In this document: positions 23,263 through 35,165 of the stretch, one piece after another
How positions within the stretch are numbered: position 1 is the stretch's first letter
Layout of the letters: every line of letters begins with the position of its first letter
Source of the DNA: Bromus sterilis
Taxonomy: Eukaryota; Streptophyta; Magnoliopsida; Poales; Poaceae
Direction of reading: 5' to 3'
DNA length: 64,000 bases
NCBI GenBank assembly: GCA_950022295.1
Contig: OX465595.1
Location: 221,119,770 to 221,183,769, forward strand
The notes under the pieces: model-generated
What the model was told of the DNA's origin: nothing
Seen by the model: only the letters and a program-made list of their open reading frames with translations
Databases searched by the model: none
Program-made: the position numbers and the translations under genes

Positions 23263-23355
23263 CTCCCTGCGATCCAAATTAATTGACACACACTTAGTAC
23301 AACTATGTACTAGAGTTGTATTAAGTGTGCGTCAATTAATATGGATCGGAGCGAG
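23263..23355. mobile_element. Stowaway MITE (93 bp)
   Basis: The ends are CTCCCTGCGATCCA and TGGATCGGAGCGAG (inverted), flanked by TA on both sides (23261-23262, 23356-23357). CTCCCT ends and a TA target site are diagnostic of Stowaway (Tc1/mariner) MITEs. The interior is palindromic, with ACACTTAGTACAACT folding on AGTTGTATTAAGTGT. The size fits short Triticeae types such as Athos. Confidence 0.88.
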
Positions 23356-23467
23356 TAGTAAAGTTTGATTAGTTTAATAGATGTGATTGTTCACTCAAAT
23401 TCTTGAATTAACAAATTCAAATTTTTGAATGAACAATCGCATCCATCAAATCTAATCTAACTATACT
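23356..23467. repeat. Foldback element next to the MITE
   Basis: TAGTAAAGTTTGATTAG at the left and CTAATCTAACTATACTA at the right are inverted copies, and the arms pair further inward (GATTGTTCACTCAAA with TTTGAATGAACAATC). It looks like a second small MITE abutting the first; the family is not recognised. Confidence 0.65.
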
Positions 23468-23785
23468 ATTTCAATGATAGTGCACCTCGGCCTCTGCTTA
23501 TAAACACGTGTGGCCGTCCCTCGACGGGCGAGGTGGGACTAAATATTCGGAGGCGCTGTGTGTGGCCGACCCAACTCCATAATAAATCAGCATGCAATGT
23601 AATGGCCCCTTTAATCGCTCGTCTCCTGGCATGCAATGTAATGGCGCAGGAAATAAATGCAATGTAATAAATGTGCATGCAAAGTAATGACCGGGCCGCA
23701 TGGTACTTCCAGAAATATGTTTTAGTTTAGCACATATAACATTGACAAATATATGTGTTCATGCATCATGTTATTTTTTTGAAGC

Positions 23786-26700
23786 ATGGAGGACCCTCTC
23801 GGGGAAATATCTTGCAACATAGAAAAGTGGTCCAAACTAGTTGCGTCTATGACGGTCGATCAGCGTGCCAAACTTGGAAGCACAGCACTGAGGTGCATGA
23901 TGCAGATAACCCCAATCAAGATGCGAACGACTTTTCTTAGCTATATGTTGGAGGCTTTTGAATTATCCTCTGGGAAATTCATCATTGAGAAACGGGTTGG
24001 TGAAATATCATTTACGTATGTGGATGTTGAGTGCATCACAGGGCTTCAGAGTGTTGGACTGAGCGCCTCATCTATCATAGAAGAGGAAGGAGAGGTAGCC
24101 AAAGATCGTATTCCGCCACATTTTGTGAGCAAAACAACTGGCGATATAAATATAGACGACTTGATCGAATATATTGTGACAAAACAAGCCGCAAACGATG
24201 ATTTTGTGCGTATGTCCGTCCTCGTGCTACTGGGGACAGTGTTGGCGCCATCAGCTACTAAGATTGTTCAGAAGCAGATATACGCGTTAGTTGAGGATGT
24301 TGTGAGGATTAATAAAATTAATTGGAATGCGTTCACACTAGGTTATCTTATGGCTAACATCAAGTTTGTCAAGAAAGGTAGAAAGATTCGGCAGTGGCCG
24401 AAAGGGAACTTGCCACTACTGCAGGTACACTAAGTTTTCCCATCACAGAAATTCCTATATGCATTTAATTTATGAATCTCAGTTGTTCCGTTTGTTTGTA
24501 TGCAGTATCTCTATTGGGAGAAGGTGCAGCCACAGGATGAGCCTTCATTAGCTATGGGTGTGTCTTTGCGTCCCCTTATGAGGAACTGGACCGAGGCGGC
24601 CGCAAATAAGAGGGATGCATATGACGCCAACAATGGGCGTGGTGTCGGTCTTGGCGTGTGAAGGTTATGCATTCTGTGCAGTCCATTTTATTTTTTGCAT
24701 ATAGTAATTCATACCTATTTAATTGTTTCTTAACATTATTAATATGTAGATTGAAGATAATATAACGGAGCAGTATAGGAGTGAGCCACCAACAAACCCA
24801 CCTCTTCTTTCTAAGCACAAGGGTCAGTTCTCGAAGAGACAAGTCCAGCCGCGTAAGACTATCCCCAGAAAAGATTTAAAAACTAATATCCTGCTCAAAC
24901 AACTCATCCAGGAGATGAGGGACTTTAGAGGATAAATCCAACTTATTCCTCAGGTGAAGCGCCCAACATCTTATGAAGTTTTTTGATGTTGTTTTTCAAT
25001 TGAAACAACACATGACTGTCATTTTATGTTGCAGAATGTTCTATCAGTTATGAATAAGACTGGCGTCGCATACAAACCGTCAGCATATTGTTCGTCCCAG
25101 GATGGTGAGGACGAGGATGAGGACGAGTCCTACCCGAATGGTCCCGGGCATGAGGAAGTCGAAAAAGCAAAAAAAAGAATTCATGTACAAGCGAGGAAGT
25201 GAGTCGCTTGAAGACCAAGAGAAGAATGGTTCTGGTTTTGCACCTGTCAAATTGGAACCCAATGACGTCAAAGACTTTGTCACACCTGCCAAAGAGAAAG
25301 ATAAGATAAAGCTAAAAGGATGGGAAGGCAATGGCACTCCCGAGGATCCATGGACTTTCCATGATGAGGAATTGCCTTTTAACGACGTGCCTTTCTCTTC
25401 ACCGGAGGTGCAGAAAGAGATTTTGCAAGCCGCCCTATGCACGGTTCGTCGCACTGGTAAATCAGGCGGGAGTAAGAAAGGACCTAAAAACGGTAGTCGA
25501 AGGTACCTCTACGCTATGATTCATATGTGATTCAAAAACCTATAAAGCGTCAGACTCATAGTGGTATCAAGAAAGGTACTGCCCATGACATTATTATTTA
25601 TTTATCTTTGTTGCATCTATGAGATTACTAACGAACCGCATATCATATGTCTTGCAGGTTTGTTTGGCAGGGTTAATGATATGCCTGAAGGCTCTTCGAC
25701 GTTAACACCGGCTCTTATTTCAGCGGTGGTGCATTACGTTGAAACAGCCGCAAAACACAAGGACCATGTGTTCAAAGATATTTACGTCAATGCCCATAAT
25801 GATTCTGTGGACAGTAAAAGAATTAAGGCTATCATCGACCATGCATGGTTATCAGAAAATGTAAGTCATACAGCTAACTAAACTAGTAAACTAGTCTCTT
25901 CACAATATTGCTTCCCTTGACAAAAACCGTTATTCCTTGTAGGTTCTTGATGCTTACATTGCGGATTTGTCTGTACGTGTTGAAGATGACCGACACTTAT
26001 CTACGGCATGGAGGACAGGATTCCTGTTAAGGAAGCATAACAAAGGGTATCAACCTCGAAAGTCAAAGCAGACCATTCCTACTGTGAAGAATGGCATTGT
26101 TCTAAGAGTTACAGAGGAATATTTCATCCGTGACAAGGTAAACATTGCATGTACCCACAATGCACAACATGTACATGGTCATAATCAATGCTAATAAATT
26201 GATTTCCCTCACCATGTGTAGGAATACTTCCCGGTCAACATAGCCAATACTCACTGGGCGACCGTTGTTATGCATATACCAAAGGAGCAGTTCCAAGTTC
26301 TGGACTCGCTATATGAATTAAGTCAGATAGAAAGCGTAATCAATGAACTGGTATGATTTTATGCATCCTTTTGAATGCCAACTATCCTGACGTGTCAAAG
26401 CATATTTAGTTTCAAGTCCGACAATATGATTTTATGCATTTGACTTAAAGTTCAAAATATTTTAGATAGCATCCATCGCAGATGACATACTCGACGCAAA
26501 CATCCTTTTGAATGCCAACTATCCTGGCGTGTTAACATGGCCTATTGTAGAAGTTGATGATATGCCAAAGAAAAAAAGATTTTTGAGTATCTAGTTCATG
26601 TTATGAGCGTTATAACAAGGATAATGAATTAACATAACTTATTCTTCGATAATTTTATTGCAGTGACTCGTGTGGACTTTTTGTGGCGGAGTGCATGGAA

Positions 26701-26940
26701 CACTGGGATGGGGATCGTTGGACTGCTGAAGTAAACCAGGTTCGTTTTTCATGGATTCATAGCTATCTTATTAATTTGTTCCTTGCTATAAATGTCATGT
26801 TTTAAATAAATATTTTTTTGCAGGAGAAGGTGAACGACTCTAGGAGACTTAAACTTGCACGAATTCTTCTGTCAACTACGAACAGTCTAGAGGAAGTCAA
26901 AAAGACGGTTGTCACCATCTCAGAGAAAATGATCGAATGA
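23786..26940 (+). pseudogene. Ulp1 (C48) cysteine-protease family gene, ten exons, degraded
   Basis: Approximate exons: 23786-24424, 24506-24655, 24750-24953, 25035-25548, 25660-25860, 25942-26136, 26221-26350, 26465-26580, 26664-26740 and 26824-26940; most have GT/AG borders. Exon 1 encodes an N-terminal module (TPIKMRTTFLSYMLEAFEL; LVLLGTVLAP) typical of plant Ulp1-family genes with a mobile-domain-like front half. Exons 7-10 carry the protease. The His lies in NTHWATVVMH, the Asp in VLDSLYE and the Cys in DSCGLFVAECM. Lesions: TAA at 24933-24935, a one-base shift in the A-run near 25165-25178, another shift near 25505, and no good donor after exon 8 (about 26580). Relatives cleave SUMO-like modifiers and are often carried by plant transposons. 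The MITE lies upstream, not in an exon. Confidence 0.75.
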
Positions 26941-27269
26941 GTTATGTAGTTTAGGGGGTAGGTTTTTTGTCCCGTGGTGTACTAGACACAGCGGGTTTTC
27001 CTACCGGAGTTTGGATTTAAGATACTTTGTTCTTGTTCTTTTTACCGATGATTGCGATGGACCTATTTTTTACACTACACAGCAGGATGTATTGCATTGC
27101 ATACCACATAAGCCCTTGTTTGGTTACGAAGAAGTGATCCACCGATGGATTAAATCCACCTAGAGACGTGGATTTTAATGATTAAGAGCAGCCAAGATTA
27201 TAAAACCAAGTTCACATTCAAACTGATCATAGAACTAAAATTACAATAAAACAGGCACAAACACTAACA
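26941..27269. other. Convergent 3' ends of the Ulp1-like and DUF4283-like genes
   Basis: AT-rich sequence between the Ulp1-like stop (plus) and the next gene's stop (minus). No other coding signal. Confidence 0.5.
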
Positions 27270-28214
27270 TTATGCACTGCTATATGGACCTGGCCCAGTG
27301 CCGTCTATCTTGCCTCGCCAAGTTCTAAATTTGTGCTTGCGGCTCAGGTCTTCACCTTCTCCTGGAAGATAATCGTCATGCAAATCTTCAGCAAGCAAAG
27401 GATCACGATCAACGACCTCCTTCACATGAATGATAACTAAAAATTCAAAAATTGCACGGTCTCTTGGAGAGCTTGGTACAGGAGGCGAATGCAAATTCTC
27501 ATCGTCAGAGTCTGGCTTCCATGCTTCAGTAGGTGGTGCAGGAATAGACACAGTCAACACCTTGGGCACATCACTAGGATTGCGTAGCCACGCAGTTACA
27601 GGAAGCACCCACTTATCACTAGCCGGGAGCATTTGTATTAGCTCACCGTCCACACCAGCGAGGACTAAATTGACAGTGTCATGATCCCAGCACTCCTCCG
27701 GGATCCCCTCCAAACTAAGCATCGCCTTGTACTCAAAATTCACTTTTGTACCACGAGATGATCGATGCTACTGCTGGAAACTAACCCAAGCTCCAGCACA
27801 CTTGAAATTCTCCAACAGGTGCACCACACGAGTGCAGTCGGCCTCCGAGTCGAATTGCCGGAAAAAATTATATTGTGGGCAAGCAACCTGTACCTTCACC
27901 CGACGGACGGCGAAGTGAGCATTAATGGCCACAGCCAGTGCCGCCGGCGTCACCAGGACACGGGCATCTCCAAGAAGAGTGGCGTACAGCGCACAGTTGC
28001 GAAACTCCTTCTCCAAAGAAGCCATGCCAACCGTGCGCGCAATAACAGCACGCCCACGGGCAGGGCGCATCTCTGGCTCGCCGCGCTGTCATACTTCCTG
28101 CGGGAACACGCGCGAGTCGGGGATGCGAGGCCAGGGATCCGCAGGCACGCAGTCAGTGGCGACAGCTGTTTGCAAAGGGACGCCAGCGCGGCTCCCTTTT
28201 TCGCCACCAGTCAT
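27270..28214 (-). pseudogene. DUF4283-like plant protein, two stops
   Basis: Reading from ATG 28214-28212 to the stop at 27270 keeps one frame (about 314 codons) apart from TGA at 28091-28089 and TAG at 27770-27768. The middle (LVTPAALAVAINAHF, then FDSEADCTRVVHLL) followed by LEGIPEECWDHDTVNLVL matches the layout of the DUF4283-type proteins common in grass genomes. In those proteins a putative nucleic-acid-binding fold is followed by a 'G-[IV]-P-x-x-x-W' segment. The C-terminal part is acidic and Pro-rich and no zinc knuckle is seen. Such proteins are often retroelement-associated; function unknown. The single frame over the whole length argues for one former gene. Confidence 0.62.
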
Positions 28215-29276
28215 CGCCGCCGGGATTAGTAGATTTGGGATTTTGTATTTTTAGGGTTCGGACCCATTATTTTATGTCTATCGTATCCCCTGGCCGCGCG
28301 TGGTCGCCTCCACTCACCACGCACGCGTCACGCCTGAGGCAAACACGCCCCGCTCGAGTGGTCCCATGGGCCTGGCCTACGACGGGAACGGCTGCACAAG
28401 TGCATGGGCCTACCGGTCCCACTCGAGCGCGAGGACGTGGCGCGTTCTGTGCACGTGTGCCTGGCGAGACGGCCAAGGAGGATCCTGGCGACTGATCCAA
28501 GGCGGATTCTAACGCCGAATGTACACCGGGATAAACGCCAAGAACAGAATTGTGTCCTCAACTGTTTCTTCTCATTTTTTCATCATTTTGAAAAAAATCA
28601 AACAACTCATTTGGTGATGATGTACATCATTTTTTGGAATAAATATGAAAGCATTAAAAAAATTGATACAAGAGGGCACTCCCTCCGACTTCAAACTACA
28701 AGAGCCAAAAGAAATTAAAACGCATATATACAATGACAGTCGCTCGGAATGCATACATCATCTAGGCCAGTGTGGCATAGAAAAGATGATCTTCATTCTT
28801 CATCTTCTCGAGGGGTCTTCCTCCACTCCCAAATATCACACAAGGCAAAGCACATCAGTGCCTATAATACGCAAGCACAACATAACCAAAGTTTTACAGA
28901 TTCCAAATCATAACCGGATTACACACATAAGTTCGCTACATTCAGACTGAAATTAAGAGGCAAGTCTTGCATACAAGTTTCTCCAAAATAATCAACTTAA
29001 AGCATTAATTATGTCTCATTACACTTATTCTGCCTGTCGCAAACTCGAAATATTTTATGGAATACATCTTGAAAAAAACTTATGTAGTCTCACTAAAATG
29101 CTATTGCAGGTCCACCAGCAATGTAGCTCTTCTAATGTTGTGCCTCTTACACAATCCTGGACATGTAAAGAAAAAAGGTCAAACACTTATATATAAGTGT
29201 TGTCAAATTTGTAATGAGAATATCTATTGCTTTTTTTGAAAAAGAGAATATATATTGCTTACATCTGGTTTAGTTT
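28215..29276. other. Intergenic between two minus-strand pseudogenes
   Basis: 28215-28530 is GC-rich and likely the promoter side of the DUF4283-like gene. It contains an inverted repeat, CGCTCGAGTGG (28351-28361) against CCACTCGAGCG (28419-28429). 28540-29276 is AT-rich with no coding signal and is probably 3' flank of the FAR1-like gene. Confidence 0.5.
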
Positions 29277-32090
29277 TCATCTCTTGTTGCGTCTGTTGTG
29301 TCCTTGCTCTTTGCAAGCGCCGCACCGGCTTTTGATCTCGTCGAATGATAGTGGTCGGCCATTTTTCGTCACAAGGAGGTTGTCATGCACTTGTTTACTA
29401 TTTTTCTTTGGGGCACCTTTTGAAGATACTTTAATAGGATCCCCAACTACAGGTAGGTTGCTTTCCGTATTCTCTGTTTTTTTTTTCTTTCAAAACTACT
29501 CTGGCCAACTGATGCTGCATCATACTCATAGCTCTTAGTTATTATGTCCCTCAAACTGGCCTACAGTTGTTCAAACAACGCCGAGTGTCTACATGAAGCA
29601 TGCAAAGCTTGTGACACTAACACACTTACCTGGCTATATCTCATTCGTTTAGCTGCCCCAAACCAACCAAATGCAAAAAGGTCGCTCTGCCGCCTAGCAG
29701 GCATGCCACCCCTGGCATCTTTTGAGAATCGACGAAGAACACAACATTTTGGTATCTCAGTAAAATTCAGGACCTTAAGTACGTGGAGAATATGCTTGCA
29801 AGGGAGACCCCTTCGAACCATCCTTTTGTAGCTGCAACTAATCACATCATCCAAATTTGTAGGTCTATAGTCCACATAAAACTTACTATTGTGGTTATTT
29901 CTCCATGCCACTAGGTAAGTCGCCGAGTCTGCCCCAATGTTTCATTCTAAAATGTCTATGTTGCTGATTTTCTTGAGCTCATCTTGCAACATGTAAAAGT
30001 TTGCTGCAGTGAATACTTTGGCAGCAGCTTTCTCAAGTTCCTTGGAACTAGTAACCGGCACTGTTAAAGTCTGTGAATCTGTGCAATCATCTCGTGCCTC
30101 GTTCTAACGGATACGGACATTGGCTACCTCGAAGTGCACAGCCGTATCCACTAGGGTCATTTCTCCGTCAATGTGTAGGTGAAGACATGAGTTCAAAATC
30201 TCACTCCTTTGGTTACTTTTCATCCCTAACCAATATCCTCCGGCCAGATACGAGGCAGACCATAGTCTCCTCTTCCTGTACATACGCCTCAACCAAGTTT
30301 TTGTGGATTCCGTCTGCCATTTCCTCACAAACGCGTGCCATCTTTCCTCCCACGTGTTATTCGACGTGGTGTAGTACAACAGACTTCTGAACTCATTTAG
30401 TGACTTGTGACAAAGGTGTAACTTCATATTCTTTTCAACATGCCAAGAGCAAATACGGTGCCACACATCAGGTAGGACTTTCAGAATAGATTTGATCATC
30501 GCATTGTCGGCATCCATGATTACACTCTTTGGCTTCCGCTGACACATTGCTTTAAGGAATGTTCTTAGCAGCCACACATATGTCTCTTCGGTCTCGTATG
30601 AAACAATGCCACATCCAAAAACTGCTATCTTCTGATGATGGTTTAAACCAACAAAAGGTATGAAAGGCATGTCGTACCTATTCATCTTATACGTGCTGTC
30701 AAAAACCATCACATCACCGAAATCATTATAATCTTGACAAGATTGGGCATCACACCAGAACATTCTGTTCAGACATCCTTCGGCATCTAACTCGTGCTCG
30801 AAAAAAAACTGGGGTCATTCTTCTTCCGGGTCATCATAATACCTATTACGGTGGAACCATCACCTTGTGAAAGCAGCTTCCTCTTCTCCTTGGCACAGGA
30901 GTTGTACAGATCCCGCCTGACGAACCCTACACCGCCGTACCATCCACTTTTGCCAATAAATGAATCCATGATCGCACTCTTTCTTACCCCTTGAGCTACC
31001 AAAGATTGTATCTCATCTTTCTGGAACTCATTTATTTTTCTATGTGACCAAAGAAATGGTACCTCGTCCTGACTTGCTAGTGTGTGATTTTGATTGTCAT
31101 CAAAACTTGAAACATACCACACCATCTTCTCTTTATCAAATTTTATGGTAAGATGCGCGTTGCATCCGCAACGAGACAGTGGTCTGAGCCTACGGGATCG
31201 TCCCTCACCAGTACACAACTTTGGGTCACGTTTGCCTTCCTTTGAACATAGATGTCACCTGAACCTCCATTCTCTCGAACCACCTTTGCTCCTCCGAACC
31301 TTATCCCTCCTAATGCTAAATCCATTATCTCTTGCATAGTTGTTGTAGAACACATAAGCAGCGGGTTCAGCAACAAAAGTCATTTGCATTATCTTCCATA
31401 CTGTTTCCCGCTTGTCTTCTGCATGGCCTCTGATAATGACATTTCATTAGTACCAACCTCTGTCACCTACACATTCATAACATTTGCATTAATTGTAAGA
31501 TGTTATTATGAATCAATCCATTTATCTGCATAATTTGATTTTTTTTTTCTCATCTACTGGTGAGGATGCATACCTCACTCATATTAACCGAGGACTCCCC
31601 TGAATCATGTGTGTCTAGTGTATCTTCTTCGTAACCACTCTCCATGTCAGAATCATCGTAATAGTCATTTGCATCACTATCTTCCGGAAATAGCTAAAAG
31701 TTTGAATAATTCGTTATCATTTCATCATGAGGATTGGTTGTTTATCACACATAAAATGATGTCAACATACCCCATTAATGTATTCCTCAACCGAAACATC
31801 ATTGTTGTTGTTCACACTGTCACCATCGATGTTTATCTACAAAAATCAATACAAAGCATGAGCCAAAATCACTAACTCAAAGAACATTATAACATAAGAA
31901 GACATCAAAACATCAAACTCACATTAGCACCTTCCACGTCGTTCTCACGCACTGAATTATCTCCATACTCTGAACTAGAATCATCTGAAGAGTCTCCACT
32001 ATCTGAACTATAGCCTGGCGAACTATTCAAACGTCGGTCATCTTCCTCGATATTGTTATAGATCACTGGGTCGGCCATTTCGTAAACCAC
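29277..32090 (-). pseudogene. FAR1/MULE-transposase-like gene (FRS type), heavily broken
   Basis: Minus strand. Three short acidic exons (32090-31923, about 31838-31770, about 31694-31573) lead into a long exon from about 31468. That exon encodes a FAR1 DNA-binding domain (YVFYNNYARDNGFSIRR; RCGCNAHLTIK), a MULE-type transposase core (VMVFDSTYKMNRY; IMDADNAM; ICSWHVEKNM), a SWIM-like finger (CSYKRMVRRGLPCKH) and a zinc-knuckle-like end (CGACKEQGHNRRNK). Stops lie at 31257-31255, 30106-30104, 29944-29942 and 29563-29561. The frame shifts at the T/A run 30801-30808 and again near 29478-29488. The SWIM finger has Tyr where the second Cys (C-x-C) is expected, and the knuckle lacks its last Cys. 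Either a decayed FAR1-RELATED gene or the transposase of a MULE. Confidence 0.78.
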
Positions 32091-33702
32091 TGCTCAAGAA
32101 TAACCAACAAATGAGTAATAAGGGAGGATGATGAAACATAGAACCCTAGATCACCCGCGAAATAGAGGAGAAAGATTTACTAGGGAATCCTACTGTCCGT
32201 GAAAGAATGACTGGTAAGATTTGCCGACGAGCTAGGTAGCCGACTATCTAGGATCTCAACGTCCCCGTTCTACGGCGTCCACGATCTCGGAAACCTAGCG
32301 ACAAAGATTATTAGTTATACGCGGGGGGCATGCGGTTCGATGGAGGCGAGAGGAAATGAAGGTTAAACCTCAGGTTGAGTGATGCCGCGGTATGCCGTAC
32401 CTTGCTCCTCTGGAGGATGCCGGGGAAGACGCTCTCATACGGGATATGCACAGAAGAGATCAGATCAGCGAAGACGAGAACGACGGCGCTCAACGCCGCT
32501 CAACGACGAGTCCCGAAGGACGGAGCTATCTAGGGCAGTTGCGTTGATCACGGTGTGACTAACCTAACTGATACGACGACCACGCGCGTGGTGGGGCCGT
32601 GCGCCACGGTGGCTTGGGTACTGCGCCACGGTGTCCTCCCAGATGTGGGTCTATACGGTACGAATACTTGGGTAATACGGGGCTTGGATATGGGCTAGGC
32701 GGGCCCGGCGTGGGTAAAAAATGGAGTCTTAAAGTTTCGCCAGGGGGGAGCACTGAAGGAAGCCTCTATTTTCTATTGTCTACTTCTACAAGTTTAATTC
32801 CCTTCCTTGTGTGTTTTAAGTACCCCGCGTTACCAGGAACCAGCCCCAAACATGGGAGGACCGGATGTTGTCATTTTGGAGCTAGTCTAAAACATGGGCA
32901 ACCTGTACCTCGCCTCTTGGGGTGGTAAAACTTCCCATAGAAACAACTTCACGGAGAAGCACTTTACAGGAGCCCATTCGCACGGACTGGCTACACGCAA
33001 AGAGTGAAATAAACTTGAGGTGGGAGAAGGAGACAAGAGAGCGATGAGTGAAATTAGGCTTAGATCCTCGTAGAGAATGCTGCGATGTCTTTTCACCTGA
33101 GAAGTTTGTGCTTGTCGGTGTTTGTTTGCCTGCCACTAAGGGGCTTAGTGGCTTTGTTATCTACCATGCTTGTCGTGGTTTTCGACTCATGCTATTGAAA
33201 TAAAGGCCAACAAGGAAGTATTTCAACAAGGGGAATGAATTCGACTAGCTTGTGCTTGCCACTCTAATATGGGTGGCACACAAGGAGAATGTGCACCCAA
33301 CAACTTGAGAGGAGGTGGTATGGGGAGCAGGCCCGAGAACCAACACTCCTTCGCCAAGCATTCGATCAAGTTGTGTTGGGACTATCCCAAGCACTGGCAC
33401 CGTGCACTTTCCCCGTCTCGTCTGTTAGTGTAGATTCGAGAAGTGTGTGTCGTCAAGGGCATGTAGCTTATCCAGGAAAGCATAAAGAGTAGAGCAATAT
33501 GGATTATAAAGGTGTTTCCAATGTGCACATGTTATAAATGTTTCCCCCACAAAACACTTATTGTAGTTTACTAAGTATTTGATGTTTGTTCTACTGCCTG
33601 AGAGTTGTTTGGAAGGGATGAGGTGACAATGTGTGTTGATGGCAATCAAGATGGTTGATGGCCAATTACACTCTCCCTCTCCATCTATCATTTGAATTAG
33701 TT
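32091..33702. other. No recognisable gene
   Basis: 32091-32560 is probably upstream sequence of the FAR1-like gene. 32560-32760 is GC-rich with a doubled TGCGCCACGGTG (about 32609 and 32631). From there to 33702 I see only short frames without domains. It is the target sequence of the Maximus-like element. Confidence 0.5.
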
Positions 33703-33707
33703 GTATG

Positions 33708-35163
33708 TTTAAGTGCATCTAGTGCCCCTTTGAGGTTTTGGAGTATTTGATGACAAAACGGTTAAGGGACTGATGTGTTTGTCAGTATACACAAGAAACA
33801 GTCCCTGAGGATGAGGTTAACCACCGTTGTCGACCCCCCAAAATGTTGAGGAACAAGGGAAAAATTGGTGTGTTTCCTGAAGACTGAAGTTGTGCGAAAT
33901 CCTGAGGAATCGCGATCCTGAAGCGTTCGGCTGAAGCTGAAGCAGTACCAGATCCTGAAGCGTTCGGCTGAAGCTGAAGCTGTGCCAGATCCTGAGGACG
34001 TTCGCGCTGAAGACGAAGTCGAAGCGTAGTCTTCGCTAAGACTTTTTATACTTCTTGAGTCATAGGACAACACCGCACTGTTGGAGGGTTTGAGGAAAAT
34101 GAGTTATGTATTTCTGAGAAGTGCTCAATTAGAAATCCTGAAGAAAACCCTAAGGAAATCTCCTGCAGTAGAAGTTCAGTCCTCGGGTGTCTGAGACGTT
34201 GTTCTTCAGGACACTGAGGTAACTAACTTCGGTTGAGGAGTCTGGAGGTCGCCAGTGCGATTCTTCTGAAGATTGTGAGGAGAGAGAATAGTTTGACTGT
34301 GCCACATGTTGCGTGGTGAAAGGCTAGAACTTGTCTAGCAACGGTCATATCCGAGGGCACGAGAGTAATTGCGTGCATGGGTATTTATGTCCTTTCACCT
34401 GGGGTTTCTCCGCGGCTATAAATAGCCACCCCCAGCCCCATTTGTGGGTTGGCTTCTCCGACAGAAAAACTGACACTTGTCATTTGAGAGCAACCCACCT
34501 CTGAGGACACTGAAGAACCTAAGTGAGGAAAACCACCAGCCTGAGTAGTTGAGCATTTCTGAGGAAGTCGGTTCGAGTGATCCGAGGCTTTTTTTACTCT
34601 TGAAGACTGTGACCTTCCAGCCGGTGTAGAAGTCTTCAGTCTGAGGAAGTCAAGATGAAATTGTGACTTCCCTGAGTGACTGAGTCTGTGAAGGTTTCGG
34701 GAGTCTACCTTGAAGACTCACATGAGTTATTGGACGGAGTCTGAGGACTTTAGTTCAAGGAGAATAAGGTGAATACTATGTCTTCTGAGTTCAATCTCAG
34801 CCTCTCCAACCAGACGTAGAGTTGTCACAGCAACTCGAACTGGTTCATCAAGTCTTCGTCTTCAGTGCCCTGGTGCTATTTCTTCAACCTCAGTATTATG
34901 TTTATGCACTGATGACTTATCCTGATGCTTTACTTTCTGAGTTCACTCTGAACTGATACCTCAGTTCGTCCTTCAATCTTACCTTAGCTGTGCAATAGGT
35001 TGTTTTCCATTCACGTCATTGCTTTTGTACTTCATTTGTTCTTCCTCGGGTTTCAACTTCCTCAATTTCGTATTGCCTCAGTCCTGAGGAAATAGAAATT
35101 CCTCGAGATATTTGAAAATCTTCCATTCACCCCCCCCCCTCTGGTCGATATATTTCACTTTCA
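33708..35163 (+). repeat. 5' LTR of the Maximus-like element
   Basis: 1456 bp. It contains TATAAATA at 34417-34424, a 37-bp tandem repeat at 33914-33997 (GATCCTGAAGCGTTCGGCTG start) and very many CTGAGG/CTGAAG words. It ends with a C-run and CACTTTCA. Confidence 0.93.
34417..34424 (+). promoter_or_regulatory. LTR TATA box
   Basis: TATAAATAGCCACCCCCAGC context; the same box lies at 60913-60920 in the 3' LTR. It is the likely promoter of the genomic transcript. Confidence 0.7.
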
Positions 35164-35165
35164 AT

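Larger units (their letters stand above)
22561..23785 (+). promoter_or_regulatory. Upstream region, probable leader exon and leader intron of the Ulp1-like gene
   Basis: GC-rich leader sequence (about 22700-22850) ends in a donor-like GTATGTTAG. The next acceptor-like AG lies at 23783-23784, one base before the ATG-containing exon. A leader exon plus intron is therefore inferred. The intron holds a Stowaway MITE and a second foldback. Confidence 0.4.

Noticed and set aside
23466..23785. Minus-strand short frames upstream of the Ulp1-like gene.
   Set aside because: No domain and no splice logic; the segment is probably leader intron.
28351..28429. Inverted repeat CGCTCGAGTGG as a transposon end.
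   Set aside because: Arms are only 11 bp and no target duplication flanks them; noted within the intergenic entry.
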